DNA of 64,000 nucleotides from Vicinamibacterales bacterium (GCA_035699745.1 DASSPH010000066.1:1-64000), one strand, 5' to 3'. Positions 8,466 through 19,325 are shown, counted from the stretch's first letter. The notes: generated by a model from the sequence alone, not told the origin. Program-made: numbers and translations.

Positions 8466-9782
8466 ATGCCTTCACCCCATCGCTTCAAACTGTTCTCGAT
8501 GATGGTGCTCGAGTTCTTCATCTGGGGCGCCTGGTATCCGCTGATCTTCGGCTATCTCCCGAGCCTCGGTTTCACGCCGGCCGAGCAGACCTGGATCCTG
8601 AGCACCTTCCCGGTCGCCGCCATCGTCGGCATGTTCTTCAGCAATCAGTTCGCCGACCGCAACTTCGCGGCCGAACGGTTCGTCGCCGCCAGCCATCTGA
8701 TCGCGGGCCTGGCGATGATCTCGCTGTTCTGGATCACGTCGTTCTGGCCGTTCTTCTTCGCGCTGCTGGTGCACTGCCTCCTCTACGTGCCGACGATCTC
8801 GATCACCAACTCGATCGCCTTCGCGCACATGCAGGACGCGCAGAAGGAGTTCGGCATCGTCCGGATGGGCGGCACGATCGGCTGGATCATGGCGGCGTGG
8901 CCGATGACCTTCATCCTCGTCGACTGGGATCGGGTGCGCGCGGCCAACACCGACGGCTTCGTCAGCTGGCTGGGCACCGTTCTCGCCTCGGGCCTCACCG
9001 GCCCGGCGCTGCAGCAGGGCACGAAGTACGTGTTCGTCGTTGCCGGCCTCGCGTCGCTGGTCCTGGCGGCGTTCAGCCTGACGCTGCCTCACACGCCGCC
9101 GAAGAAGGTCACGGCGGGCGCGAACAAGTTCGCCTGGCTCGAGGCGCTGCGGCTGTTGAGCGCGCCGTTCATCCTCGTGCTCTGGCTGGTGACGTTCATC
9201 GACGCGACGGTGCACAACCTGTACTTCAACTGGACGGGCACGTTCCTCGGCACGCCGGCCGACGCCGGCGGCGTCGGCATTGCGGGGAACTGGATCATGC
9301 CGGTCATGAGCATCGGCCAGGTCGCGGAGATCCTCACGATGGCGGTGCTCGGCGTGACCCTGAAGCGGCTCGGCTGGCGGACGACGATGATCCTCGGGAT
9401 CCTCGGACATGCGGCGCGCTTTGCCGTGTTCGCGTTCTTCCCCGAGAACCAGGCGCTCATCATCCTGATCAACGTCGTCCACGGCGTCGCCTACGCGTTC
9501 TTCTTCGCGACGGTCTACATCTTCGTCGACGAGTTCTTCCCGAAGGACGCGCGCGCGAGCGCGCAGGGGCTGTTCAATCTGATGATCCTCGGCCTCGGTC
9601 CGCTCGTCGCGAACGTGATCGGGCCGAAGCTGATGGGCGAGACCTTCCGCACCGCGGCAGGCGTGGACTTCCGCAGCCTCTTCCTGGTGCCCTTCAGCGC
9701 TGCGGTCGTCGCGGCGATCGTGCTGGCGATCTTCTTCCATCCGCCGCGCACCGTGCAGGCACCGGCGAACGCCAGGCATTGA
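8466..9782 (+). CDS. NupG-type nucleoside/sugar:proton symporter (MFS)
   Basis: About 438 residues with twelve hydrophobic segments. The sequence has the nucleoside:H+ symporter family character: MMVLEFFIWGAWYPL near the N-terminus, GIVRMGGTIGWIMA, and FYFN-like LYFNWTG in the second half. It probably imports nucleosides or related glycosides across the inner membrane. The ATG at 8466 (MPSPHRF) is preferred over an ATG seven codons upstream, which lies over a TATCAT -10-like box at 8449-8454. It sits between two CBM9-containing genes on the same strand. Confidence 0.83.
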   Translation: MPSPHRFKLFSMMVLEFFIWGAWYPLIFGYLPSLGFTPAEQTWILSTFPVAAIVGMFFSNQFADRNFAAERFVAASHLIAGLAMISLFWITSFWPFFFALLVHCLLYVPTISITNSIAFAHMQDAQKEFGIVRMGGTIGWIMAAWPMTFILVDWDRVRAANTDGFVSWLGTVLASGLTGPALQQGTKYVFVVAGLASLVLAAFSLTLPHTPPKKVTAGANKFAWLEALRLLSAPFILVLWLVTFIDATVHNLYFNWTGTFLGTPADAGGVGIAGNWIMPVMSIGQVAEILTMAVLGVTLKRLGWRTTMILGILGHAARFAVFAFFPENQALIILINVVHGVAYAFFFATVYIFVDEFFPKDARASAQGLFNLMILGLGPLVANVIGPKLMGETFRTAAGVDFRSLFLVPFSAAVVAAIVLAIFFHPPRTVQAPANARH

Positions 9783-9794
9783 GCCGGACCACTC

Positions 9795-11787
<1,993 letters not shown>

Positions 11788-11801
<14 letters not shown>

Positions 11802-12633
11802 TCGTGCGCGGTTCCGATCGATAGCCGCCCCTCGCCGCCAGCCGTCGCTTCACCGCCCGCGACAGGAACGGCAGGAACCGCTCGATCGCGACGAGGATCC
11901 TGCCGTGCCCGGTGACGATGATTTCGCGCTTCCCTCTCGCCACGGCACGCAGGCTCCGCGCCGCCGCCTTCGCAGTGGGCATGACGAGCCACGCGGGGAT
12001 TGGCTCCGCGGCATCGGCGTGGAGCGCGCCCTGGTTGTCCACGCGCCGGATGTCGCTGGCGACGAACCCGGGGCTGATCAACGTGACCGTGACGCCGCGG
12101 AGGGCCAGCTCCGGCGTAATCGCGTCGGCGAGCGCGCGGACCGCGAACTTGCTCATCGCGTACGGCGAGCCGTTCGGCGCCGAGATCCACCCCGCGACAC
12201 TGCCGAGGATCACCACGTTGCCTCGCGCCTGCTCGATCGCCGGCAGCGTGGCGTAGATCGTGCGCAGGACCCCGAACACGTTGGTCTCGAACTGCCGCCG
12301 GTAGTCGTCCACCGTCAGGTCGGGCAGCGCTCCGACGACGCCGAACCCGGCATTGGCGATCGCGACGTCGAGCGTCCCCCAGCGGCGCACCGCTTCCGCG
12401 GCGGCCCGGTCCACTTCTCCGTCGCGCGTTACGTCGCACTGAACGACGAGCGGCGCCGGGTGCCCGGCCGCGCCGATCCTTTGCGCGACCGCCTCGAGGA
12501 GAGGCGTGCGGCGGGCCGTCAGCGTCAGATGCGCGCCGGCCTGCGCCAGCTGCCAGGCCAGCTCGGCCCCGATTCCGGAGGAGGCGCCGGTGATCAGCAC
12601 GCTCTTCCCGCGAAAGAAGGCTGGCGCACTCAT
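11788..12633 (-). CDS. SDR-family NAD(P)-dependent oxidoreductase
   Basis: Classical short-chain dehydrogenase, 281 residues. The cofactor motif TGASSGIG is at residues 15-22, NAG at 94-96, the catalytic Ser145 in ILGSVAGW, and Y158-x3-K162 in YAMSK. ARRTPLLE after strand beta-2 suggests NADP(H) preference. The C-terminal positively charged extension (RFLPFLSRAVKRRLA) resembles membrane-associated SDRs. Start at MSAPAFFRGK, four bases after the preceding gene, so it is likely the last gene of a three-gene unit with the DUF362 gene. Substrate unknown. Confidence 0.9.
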
Positions 12634-12637
12634 GTGA

Positions 12638-13462
12638 TCACCGCGCCGCACTGAGATCGACGACCGCGTAGACGCCGAACCGCGGCAACGAGAACTCCGT
12701 GGCGCCGCCGGCGACGACGTGATCGACGAGCGCCGACCGTCCGGCCCCCGCGATATAGACATGGCCGCCGGCAAAGCCGCCACGGACGCGCACGCGCAGG
12801 CCGTCGATTTCGCGCCCCCCGTAGTTGATGAGATGCAGGCGCACCTGCGCGGCGTCGCCGGTGAGCCGCCCGATGACCAGTTCGCTGCCGTAGACGCGCA
12901 GGCTGCGCCGATCGTCGGTCAGCAGGCGGCGGACCTTCAGCGCAAACGCACTCGGATCCGCCGCCTCTTCGGCCGGGAACTCCCGCGTGCCGACCGCGAC
13001 GTTGAGGGGATAGCGCGGCTCCGGCGCCTTGACGACGGCGTAGAGCAGGTTGCGCCGCGCGAGCAGGTTCATCACCTCGCCGGTGACCGCACTGCCGTCG
13101 TCCACGACGCCGAAGTCGGCGATCGCGGGGAGGCGGGACGGCGGGAGGCTCCCGACGAAGGCGGCGAACGCGCGCAGCGCGTCGGCATCCGCCGGATCCG
13201 TCTGCAGGACCGCGTCCGCGTCGTAGGCGAACTTCTCGGCCATCGCGAGTGATGCCTTCCCCGCCGGCAGTTCGTAGCGGAATCTCGCGCCAGGGTGCCT
13301 GATGAAGCGCCAGCCGCTCGCGACGATCCACGGGCTTCGGGTCGGCGACGCCACGCCCGCGCGCGCGACGATGCCGGGTGTCGGCAGCAGTTCGCGCGCG
13401 CCGGTCTCTGCCTGGGTGACGGCGAGCGCGGAGAATCCGGCCAGGATCAGGAGCCTAGTCAA
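12638..13462 (-). CDS. Exported protein of unknown function
   Basis: About 274 residues with a probable signal peptide (TRLLILAGFSALAVTQ). The start is taken as TTG at 13462, which overlaps the end of the DUF362 gene by eight bases; no ATG or GTG fits the conserved region better. The C-terminal ~110 residues are beta-strand-rich (VRLHLINYGGREIDGLRVRVRG, split as LHLINYGG and RVRVRG, then SLPRFGVYAVVDL) and look like the beta-sandwich tails of secreted hydrolases. No catalytic motif was recognised. It is sandwiched between DUF362 and SDR genes in one operon. Confidence 0.6.
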   Translation of the reverse strand: MTRLLILAGFSALAVTQAETGARELLPTPGIVARAGVASPTRSPWIVASGWRFIRHPGARFRYELPAGKASLAMAEKFAYDADAVLQTDPADADALRAFAAFVGSLPPSRLPAIADFGVVDDGSAVTGEVMNLLARRNLLYAVVKAPEPRYPLNVAVGTREFPAEEAADPSAFALKVRRLLTDDRRSLRVYGSELVIGRLTGDAAQVRLHLINYGGREIDGLRVRVRGGFAGGHVYIAGAGRSALVDHVVAGGATEFSLPRFGVYAVVDLSAAR

Positions 13463-14597
13463 CGCGGATGCTGTCGACCTTGATCTTCGTCCGGCCGTAG
13501 ACGCCGAGCCCGAGCGTCGAGGCGTACTCCACGTGTCCGGGCTCGCGGATGATGATGTTGACGTTGGGATCCGCATCCCGCGCGCGCCCGTCGTCCACGC
13601 GCAGCGAGGCGGGCGAACGATCCCAGATCGAGATCGCGCCGCGGGCGCGGCGCTCGTCGTCGATGATGTCGAGCAGCAGGCGGTCGATGGCGACCGGGTC
13701 GGTGCCGAACATGATCTCCTTCGGGTAGAACACGTAACGCGTGGTCCTCGCGAAGGGACCGCCGTGCCAGACGCCGCGCAGGCCGTCCATGATCTGGAGC
13801 ACGGTCCGCGAGCGCAGCGGCTCGATCGCCGCCAGCGTGCCGACGACCGAATAGGTGTGAGACGTGCCGCGGTAATGGGTGCGGGCGACGTTGGAGAAGC
13901 TTCCGTAGGCGATGTTCTTCAGGCAGCCCGTGGCGCCGGTGGCGCCGTGATCTTTCATGTTCGGGATATTGATGATCTTCGTCAGCTGCTGCGAGACCAG
14001 CCGCATCATGTTGGACCGGGTGTCGTCCTCGCCGAAGAGATCGGCTTCGAGGTAGATCGCCGGGTCGTATCCGGCGTTGTCGACGTTCCGGTTCGCGCGC
14101 TCGGCGGCGGCGATGGTCACGCCGGGCGGCAGGTGCGGGGCGTAGTTGCATTCGTCGAGCTGATTCTGGAAGCGCTCGTAGACGTAGACCTGCGACGGCG
14201 GCACGCCGGCCGCCCCGAGCTGACGCACCGTCTCGGCGACGATCTCGTAGGCGGAGATGCAATGCGGGTAGCCGCCGCAGTTCACCTTGATCCCCACGCG
14301 ATCGGCGGGCTCGAAGAACCGGCGCCAGGCGTCCGTCGTCGTCGCCGCGCCGGTCAGCGCGCGCATGCCGCGCGCCATCATCTCGCGAACCACTTCGGCG
14401 TTCGCGGTCCCGGTAGCGGTGTCGACGCACCGATCGGACTTCACCGACACGACGCGTCCCGGGTACGGGCCGGGCATGCCGGGCGTGGCCGCCGGCTTGT
14501 GGGGGGACACGACACGAAACGCGGGAACGTCGCGCGGCCGCGCCTGGAGGAGCAGCGGCGCCGCTCCCAGTACCCGGACAAACGTGCGCCGGTCCAT
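13455..14597 (-). CDS. DUF362-domain protein, probably Tat-exported
   Basis: 380 residues. The N-terminus MDRRTFVRVLGAAPLLL is a short twin-arginine-type signal. The family core is visible: RVGIKVNCGG, a central segment with IINIPNMKDHGATGATGCLKNIAYG, and FGTDPVAIDRLLLDII near the C-terminus. DUF362 proteins have no firmly assigned reaction; several carry Fe-S centres, but no ferredoxin-type Cys set is evident here. First gene of a three-gene minus-strand unit. It is divergent from the RidA gene, with a 61-base gap. Confidence 0.82.
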   Translation of the reverse strand: MDRRTFVRVLGAAPLLLQARPRDVPAFRVVSPHKPAATPGMPGPYPGRVVSVKSDRCVDTATGTANAEVVREMMARGMRALTGAATTTDAWRRFFEPADRVGIKVNCGGYPHCISAYEIVAETVRQLGAAGVPPSQVYVYERFQNQLDECNYAPHLPPGVTIAAAERANRNVDNAGYDPAIYLEADLFGEDDTRSNMMRLVSQQLTKIINIPNMKDHGATGATGCLKNIAYGSFSNVARTHYRGTSHTYSVVGTLAAIEPLRSRTVLQIMDGLRGVWHGGPFARTTRYVFYPKEIMFGTDPVAIDRLLLDIIDDERRARGAISIWDRSPASLRVDDGRARDADPNVNIIIREPGHVEYASTLGLGVYGRTKIKVDSIRVD

Positions 14598-14658
14598 GAC
14601 GGCGCCATCCTACTCCAGTTCGCTTGACGCCGATGGGACGCTGCGCCATGGTTACGCC

Positions 14659-15132
14659 ATGAACAAGACAACTCGTCGCGGGTTCATCGGCCGCGGCGCC
14701 GCGGCAGCGGCAGCGGTCACGGCGGCGCTCCCGGCGCGGGCGTCGGCGCAGGCGCCGGCCGACAAGCCGGTGAAGAAGGTCCACTATCGCAGCGGCAAGA
14801 AGCCGGAGAAGACACCGCTGTTCAACAGCACGGTGTCGTACGGCAACCTGCTCTTCATCGCCGGCGTCGGCTACCACCAGGAAGGGGACATCAAGGTCCA
14901 CACCAAAGGGGTCCTCGATCAGATCCAGCGGCAGCTCGAGAGCGTCGGCTCGTCGATGGAGAAGGTCCTCAAGTGCAACGTCTACTTGAACGATCTCAAG
15001 GACTACGCGGCGATGAACGAGGTCTTCCTCGGCCGCTTCGGGGACGAGCCGCCGGTGCGGACGACGATCGCGGCGCCGGGCGGGATCCCGGGGAATTCGC
15101 TGGTCGAGATCGACGTCATCGCGACGTTATGA
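14659..15132 (+). CDS. RidA/YjgF-family protein with Tat signal
   Basis: 157 residues. Residues 1-35 form a twin-arginine signal (TTRRGFIGRGAAAAAA ... ASAQA). The rest is a single RidA domain with GNLLFIAGVGYH, LDQIQRQLESVGSSMEKVLKCNVYLNDL (split as LESVGSSMEKVLK and NVYLNDL) and the active-site Arg in EPPVRTTIAAPG, followed by VEIDVIA. Cytosolic RidA hydrolyses reactive enamine/imine products of PLP enzymes. An exported version beside an exported PLP enzyme suggests the same partnership outside the cytoplasm. This last point is inference. Confidence 0.85.
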   Translation: MNKTTRRGFIGRGAAAAAAVTAALPARASAQAPADKPVKKVHYRSGKKPEKTPLFNSTVSYGNLLFIAGVGYHQEGDIKVHTKGVLDQIQRQLESVGSSMEKVLKCNVYLNDLKDYAAMNEVFLGRFGDEPPVRTTIAAPGGIPGNSLVEIDVIATL

Positions 15133-15156
15133 CCGCCGCGCGCGCGGCGAAGGTCT

Positions 15157-15219
15157 CTACTCGAACGCCAGTTCACCGTGGAGGACGTCGACGGAAACCG
15201 ATTCTGTTTCCATGGCTGA
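15157..15219 (+). pseudogene. Possible C-terminal remnant of a VOC/glyoxalase-fold protein
   Basis: Twenty codons before a TGA read LLERQFTVEDVDGNRFCFHG. The DVDGNRFCF part resembles the last strand of glyoxalase/bleomycin-resistance (VOC) proteins, commonly DPDGNRLCF. No N-terminal part is found in the 24 bases after the RidA stop. It is too short to be sure. The rest of the 220-base gap to the next gene shows only the ribosome binding site of that gene. Confidence 0.3.
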
Positions 15220-15352
15220 TCGAGCGAACCCGCTCGAGTTCAACCACACGGGCTGACAGACGGACGGGGTCCTGACGCTGCGGGCAGATCGGCATGCCCG
15301 CGAGTGATAAATCCGGTAAGCTGGCGCATCGCCGCGAACCGGAGGTGAGGCC

Positions 15353-16951
15353 GTGCTGCAGTCGCTGAAGAAGACTCTGAGCCGCCGTGACCTGTTTCGC
15401 TGGTCTGCCCTGCTGACCGCCCCCGCGCTTCTTCAGTCTCGCGCCGCAGGCGAAGCGCAGAGCCGGGCCCAGCCGCCGCCTCGCGATGTCTACCGGGCGA
15501 TCGGCGTCCGCCCGCTGATCAACGCCCGCGGCACCTTCACGATCATCAGCGGATCGCTGATGCTGCCCGAAGTCCGGACGGCGATGGACGCCGCGGCGCA
15601 GCAGCACGTGCACCTCGACGAACTGATGGCCGCGATCGGCGCGCGGCTGGCCGAACTGACGAAGGCGGAATGGGGCATGGTGTCGTCCGGATGCGCCGCC
15701 GCCCTGACCCACGCGACGGCGGCCTGCGTGGCCGGCGGCAACCCGGACCTTCACATCCGCATCCCGAACCTGAGCGGCTTCGCGAAGGACGAAGTGATCA
15801 TCCCGCGCCACTCGCGCAACGTCTACGACGCGGCGGTCCGCGCCGTCGGCGTGCGGATCGTCGACGTCGGCACGGCCGAGGAACTCGAGGCGGCGTTCGG
15901 TCCGCGCACCGCGATGGTCTACATCCTCGCGGGCCCCAACGCCGACAGCGGTCCGCTGAGCACGAAAGCGATCTGCGCCATCGCGCGGCAGAAGCAGGTG
16001 CCCGTGCTGGTGGACGCGGCTGCCGAAGTCCTGACGGTGCCGAACGTGCACCTGGAGAACGGGGCGACGCTGGTCGGCTACAGCGGCGGCAAGTGCCTGC
16101 GCGGCCCGCAGAGCGCCGGCCTGCTGCTCGGGCGCAAGGATCTGGTGCAGGCCGCGTGGATTCACAGCGCGCCCCATCACGGCTTCGCCCGCTCGATGAA
16201 GGTCGGCAAGGAAGAAGCGATCGCGATGCTGACCGCGGTCGAGATGTGGACCAGGCGGGATCACCAGGCGGAATGGAACCGCTGGCTCGGCTGGCTCGAT
16301 CACATCGCCAGGCACGTCTCCAGGATTGACGGCGTCACGACCGCGATCACGGAGACGACGGAGTTGTCGAATCGCACGCCGGCGCTCTCGATCCGGTGGG
16401 ACGCTGCACGGCTGGGCGTGACGGGCGCGGCCGTGGCGAGGCACCTGATGGACACGGAGCCGCGCATCGCCACCCCGGGCGGGCGCGATCGCGACGGCCT
16501 GACGAGCATTTCGGTCACCCCGTACCAGATGTCCGCCGGAGACGAGAAGATCGTCGCCGCCCGGATCCACGACACGCTGGCGCGTCCTCCCAAATCGATC
16601 CGGATCGACGCGCCGGCCGCGATGGCCGCACCCGCGGCGGATCTGAGCGGGCGCTGGAACGTGCGGATCGAGTACGTCGCCGCCGCCTCCACCCACGCGC
16701 TGCACCTGAAGCAGACCGGCAACCGCGTCGACGGCACGCACCAGGGTGATTTCGTCTCGCGCGATCTCGCCGGGACGATCGACGGCGACCGCGTCCAGCT
16801 CTCGAGCAGCTATGGCGAGCGGAATGGAGACGCTCTGAGTTTCCGTTTCAACGGCACGGTCACCGGCAACGAGATGGCGGGATCGCTCGACATGGGCGAG
16901 TACCTCACCGCGAAATGGACGGCGCGGCGGCACGAGTACCGGCGAGGGTGA
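15353..16951 (+). CDS. SelA/DgaE-like PLP-dependent enzyme, Tat-exported, with C-terminal beta domain
   Basis: 532 residues. A twin-arginine motif (LSRRDLFRW) opens a signal peptide. Residues ~50-420 are a fold-type I PLP domain of the SelA-related group that includes D-glucosaminate-6-phosphate ammonia lyase DgaE: VRPLINARGTFTIISGS, SSGCAAALTHATAA, LVDAAAE, and the PLP lysine K247 in YSGGKCLRGPQSAG. Residues ~425-532 add a beta-rich lipocalin-like module (SGRWNVRIEY ... HLKQTGNRVDGTHQGDF). GTG start with GGAGGTGAG just upstream. The amidohydrolase follows after four bases. The probable chemistry is beta-elimination/deamination of an amino sugar acid or amino acid; the substrate is unknown. 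Confidence 0.82.
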   Translation: MLQSLKKTLSRRDLFRWSALLTAPALLQSRAAGEAQSRAQPPPRDVYRAIGVRPLINARGTFTIISGSLMLPEVRTAMDAAAQQHVHLDELMAAIGARLAELTKAEWGMVSSGCAAALTHATAACVAGGNPDLHIRIPNLSGFAKDEVIIPRHSRNVYDAAVRAVGVRIVDVGTAEELEAAFGPRTAMVYILAGPNADSGPLSTKAICAIARQKQVPVLVDAAAEVLTVPNVHLENGATLVGYSGGKCLRGPQSAGLLLGRKDLVQAAWIHSAPHHGFARSMKVGKEEAIAMLTAVEMWTRRDHQAEWNRWLGWLDHIARHVSRIDGVTTAITETTELSNRTPALSIRWDAARLGVTGAAVARHLMDTEPRIATPGGRDRDGLTSISVTPYQMSAGDEKIVAARIHDTLARPPKSIRIDAPAAMAAPAADLSGRWNVRIEYVAAASTHALHLKQTGNRVDGTHQGDFVSRDLAGTIDGDRVQLSSSYGERNGDALSFRFNGTVTGNEMAGSLDMGEYLTAKWTARRHEYRRG

Positions 16952-16955
16952 CGCG

Positions 16956-18287
16956 ATGAGAGTGTTGCACAGGCTCGCCCTCGCCGCATGTCTGCTGGCC
17001 GCGGCGGTCGCGACCGGCAGAGCGCAGCGCCCGGTCGACGCCCGGAAATACGATCTGCTCCTGAGGGGCGGGCACGTGATCGACGGCCGCAACCGCCTCA
17101 GCGCGGTTCGCGACGTCGCGATCGCGGATGGGAAGATCGCGGCGGTCGCCGCCGGCATCGATCCGGCGCTGGCGCTGAAAGTGGTCGACGCGTCGGGCCT
17201 CTACGTGACCCCCGGCCTGATCGACCTGCACGTTCACGTCTACGCCGGCACCGGCGAGCGCGCCTCTTACGCCGGCGACAACAGCGTCTATCCGGACGGA
17301 TTCAGTTTCCGCAGCGGCGTGACGACGGTCGTGGACGCCGGCTGCGCCGGCTGGCGCACCTTCGACGATTTCAGACAGCGGATCATCGATCGGTCGAAAA
17401 CCCGCGTCCTCGCCTTCCTCAATATCGTCGGCAACGGCATGCGCGGCGGGAAGTTCGAGCAGGACCTCGCCGACATGGAGGTGAAGCCCACGGCCGACAT
17501 GGCGCTGCGGCACAAGGGCCTGATCGTGGGGATCAAGACGGCGCACTTCGCCGGCCCGGAGTGGGCGCCGGTCGAACGCGCCGTCGCCGCCGGGACGATC
17601 GCGAACGTTCCCGTCATGGTCGACTTCGGCACCAATCGCGCCGAGCGTCCGCTCAGTGAGCTGGTCACGAAGAAGCTCCGGCCCGGCGACATCTACACGC
17701 ACCTCTATTCGGGGCTGCGCGACGAACAGCTCCCCTCCGGCCAGGTGAACCCGGCGCTGTTCGAGGGGCGCAGGCGCGGCGTCGTCTTCGACGTCGGGCA
17801 CGGCGGCGGCAGCTTCCTGTGGCGCATCGCCGTTCCCGCAGTGAAGGCCGGCTTCCTGCCCGATTCCATCTCCACCGATCTCCACATCGGCAGCATGAAC
17901 GCCGGCATGAAGGACCTCCTCAACGTGATGGACAAGTTCCTCGCGATGGGACTGCCGCTGGACGACGCGGTGCTGCGCGCCACCTGGAATCCCGCGAAAC
18001 AGATCGGCCGCGAGGACCTCGGGCACCTCTCGCCCGGAGCCGCCGCCGACGTCGCCGTGCTGCGGCTCGAGAAAGGACGCTTCGGCTTCGTCGATATGTA
18101 TGGGGCGCGGATGGACGGGACGCAGAGGCTCACGAACGAGCTGACGCTGCGGGACGGACGAGTCGTCTACGACTTGAACGGGATCACGCGGCCGGACTGG
18201 AAGACGCTGCCGGGCGATTACCGCCAGACCGGCGACGCCCGGTGGGACGCTGTGACGCCGGCGCCGCGGCGCCCGGGCGGGAGGTAA
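16956..18287 (+). CDS. Exported amidohydrolase/deacetylase-family metallohydrolase
   Basis: 443 residues with a signal peptide (RLALAACLLAAAVATGRAQ). Binuclear amidohydrolase landmarks: HVHV after GLIDL (HxH), the carbamylation-type lysine in VGIKTAHFAG, His in IYTHLYSG and FDVGHGGGSF, and Asp in SISTDLHIG. It resembles the EF_0837/AHA_3915 group, which neighbours SelA-like PLP enzymes in several genomes. That is the arrangement here, with a four-base gap after the PLP gene. It probably deacylates or opens a substrate that the PLP enzyme then processes; this is inference. Confidence 0.85.
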   Translation: MRVLHRLALAACLLAAAVATGRAQRPVDARKYDLLLRGGHVIDGRNRLSAVRDVAIADGKIAAVAAGIDPALALKVVDASGLYVTPGLIDLHVHVYAGTGERASYAGDNSVYPDGFSFRSGVTTVVDAGCAGWRTFDDFRQRIIDRSKTRVLAFLNIVGNGMRGGKFEQDLADMEVKPTADMALRHKGLIVGIKTAHFAGPEWAPVERAVAAGTIANVPVMVDFGTNRAERPLSELVTKKLRPGDIYTHLYSGLRDEQLPSGQVNPALFEGRRRGVVFDVGHGGGSFLWRIAVPAVKAGFLPDSISTDLHIGSMNAGMKDLLNVMDKFLAMGLPLDDAVLRATWNPAKQIGREDLGHLSPGAAADVAVLRLEKGRFGFVDMYGARMDGTQRLTNELTLRDGRVVYDLNGITRPDWKTLPGDYRQTGDARWDAVTPAPRRPGGR

Positions 18288-18290
18288 CGG

Positions 18291-18330
18291 AGGGGGACGG
18301 AGGGGGACGGAGGGGGACGGAGGGGGACGG
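18291..18330. repeat. 10-bp tandem repeat with G5 tracts (G-quadruplex-prone)
   Basis: Four perfect units of AGGGGGACGG lie immediately after the amidohydrolase stop codon. This gives four G5 tracts spaced by five bases on the plus strand, a strong match to a G-quadruplex pattern. Degenerate GGAGGGAAC units continue to 18380 into the hairpin. Confidence 0.9.
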
Positions 18331-18351
18331 AGGGAACGGTTTTCGACACGG

Positions 18352-18433
18352 AGGAACGGAGGGAACGGAGGGAAACGGAGCCAGGAGAGTTTTTCAGATT
18401 TCGCTCCGGTTCCCTCCGTTCCCTCCGTTGCTC
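18352..18433. terminator. Long imperfect hairpin between convergent genes
   Basis: A purine-rich arm (18352-18381) pairs with a pyrimidine-rich arm (18403-18433) over about 30 bases with two mismatches. The loop is ~21 bases and contains TTTTT. It sits between the convergent amidohydrolase and DUF1080 genes, so it may end transcription from both sides. No flanking T-tract follows the stem. Confidence 0.55.
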
Positions 18434-18476
18434 CGTTCTAGAGACCGTTCCCTCCGTCCCCTCCGTTAACTCCGTT

Positions 18477-19325
18477 CTACTCGGCGAGCTTCAGCTCTCG
18501 AATCCAGACATTGCGGAAGCGCACCGGGTTGCCGTGGTCCTGCAGCCCGATATACCCCTTGGCGTTCGACGGCGCGTACGGTGGAATCTGACGATGCGCG
18601 GTGGGGCCCCAGAACGCCTGATTCGAGTGGACCACGACGCCGTTGTGCAGCACCGTCACCATCGCAGGCTTCTCCAGCTTGTCGCCGTTGAAGCGCGGTG
18701 AGGTGAAGGCGATATCGTATGACTGCCATTCGCCCGGCGGCCGCGACGCGTTCACCATCGGCGGAAACTGGCCGTACATCGCCGACGCCTGGCCGTCCGC
18801 ATACGACTTGTTCTCGTAGCTGTCGAGCACCTGGATCTCGAACACGCCGTTCAGGAACACGCCGCTGTTGCCGCGTCCCTGGCTGTTGCCTCGCACTTCG
18901 GACGGCGTGGCGAACTCGACGTGCAGCTGGTAGTCGGTGAAGTCGTCGCGCCTGGTCCGGATCATGCCCTTGCCGCTCGAGAGCACGCCGCTCGCGTCGA
19001 TCGGCCAGCTGACCGGGCCGCCGCCCTGCGTCATCTGCCACTTGCTCAGATCGTTGTTGGCGCCGAGCAGGACGATCGCGTCCGCCGGCGGCGGCAGTGA
19101 CACGAACGGGCCCGGCTTCACGACCACCGGCCGCGGGCGATCGTCGTCGTGGACGAGCCACTTGCCATCCGGCTGCTTCGGCGTGTCCTTGTAGCCGGTG
19201 GGCGCCGGCGCCGGCGGCTTGGCCGGTCCGGCCGGCGGATTCTGCGGCGCCTGCACCTGCGTCATCACCCTGACGCCGAACAGCGCCGCGAGCAGGCACG
19301 CGGCGAACGTCGTCTGCTTTCTCAT
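18477..19325 (-). CDS. Exported DUF1080 protein (3-keto-glycoside hydrolase/lyase family), second copy
   Basis: 282 residues with a signal peptide (MRKQTTFAACLLAALFG). After a Pro-rich linker the DUF1080 concanavalin-like domain shows ADAIVLLGANNDLSKWQM, DYQLHVEFATPSE, GRGNSGVFLNGVFEIQVLDSY (split as GNSGVFLNG and FEIQVLDS), and GYIGLQDHGNPVRFRNVWIREL at the end. Members of this family cleave 3-keto-glycosides made by Gfo/Idh/MocA-type dehydrogenases. The ATG overlaps the stop of the upstream DUF1080 gene (ATGA). Confidence 0.87.
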   Translation of the reverse strand: MRKQTTFAACLLAALFGVRVMTQVQAPQNPPAGPAKPPAPAPTGYKDTPKQPDGKWLVHDDDRPRPVVVKPGPFVSLPPPADAIVLLGANNDLSKWQMTQGGGPVSWPIDASGVLSSGKGMIRTRRDDFTDYQLHVEFATPSEVRGNSQGRGNSGVFLNGVFEIQVLDSYENKSYADGQASAMYGQFPPMVNASRPPGEWQSYDIAFTSPRFNGDKLEKPAMVTVLHNGVVVHSNQAFWGPTAHRQIPPYAPSNAKGYIGLQDHGNPVRFRNVWIRELKLAE

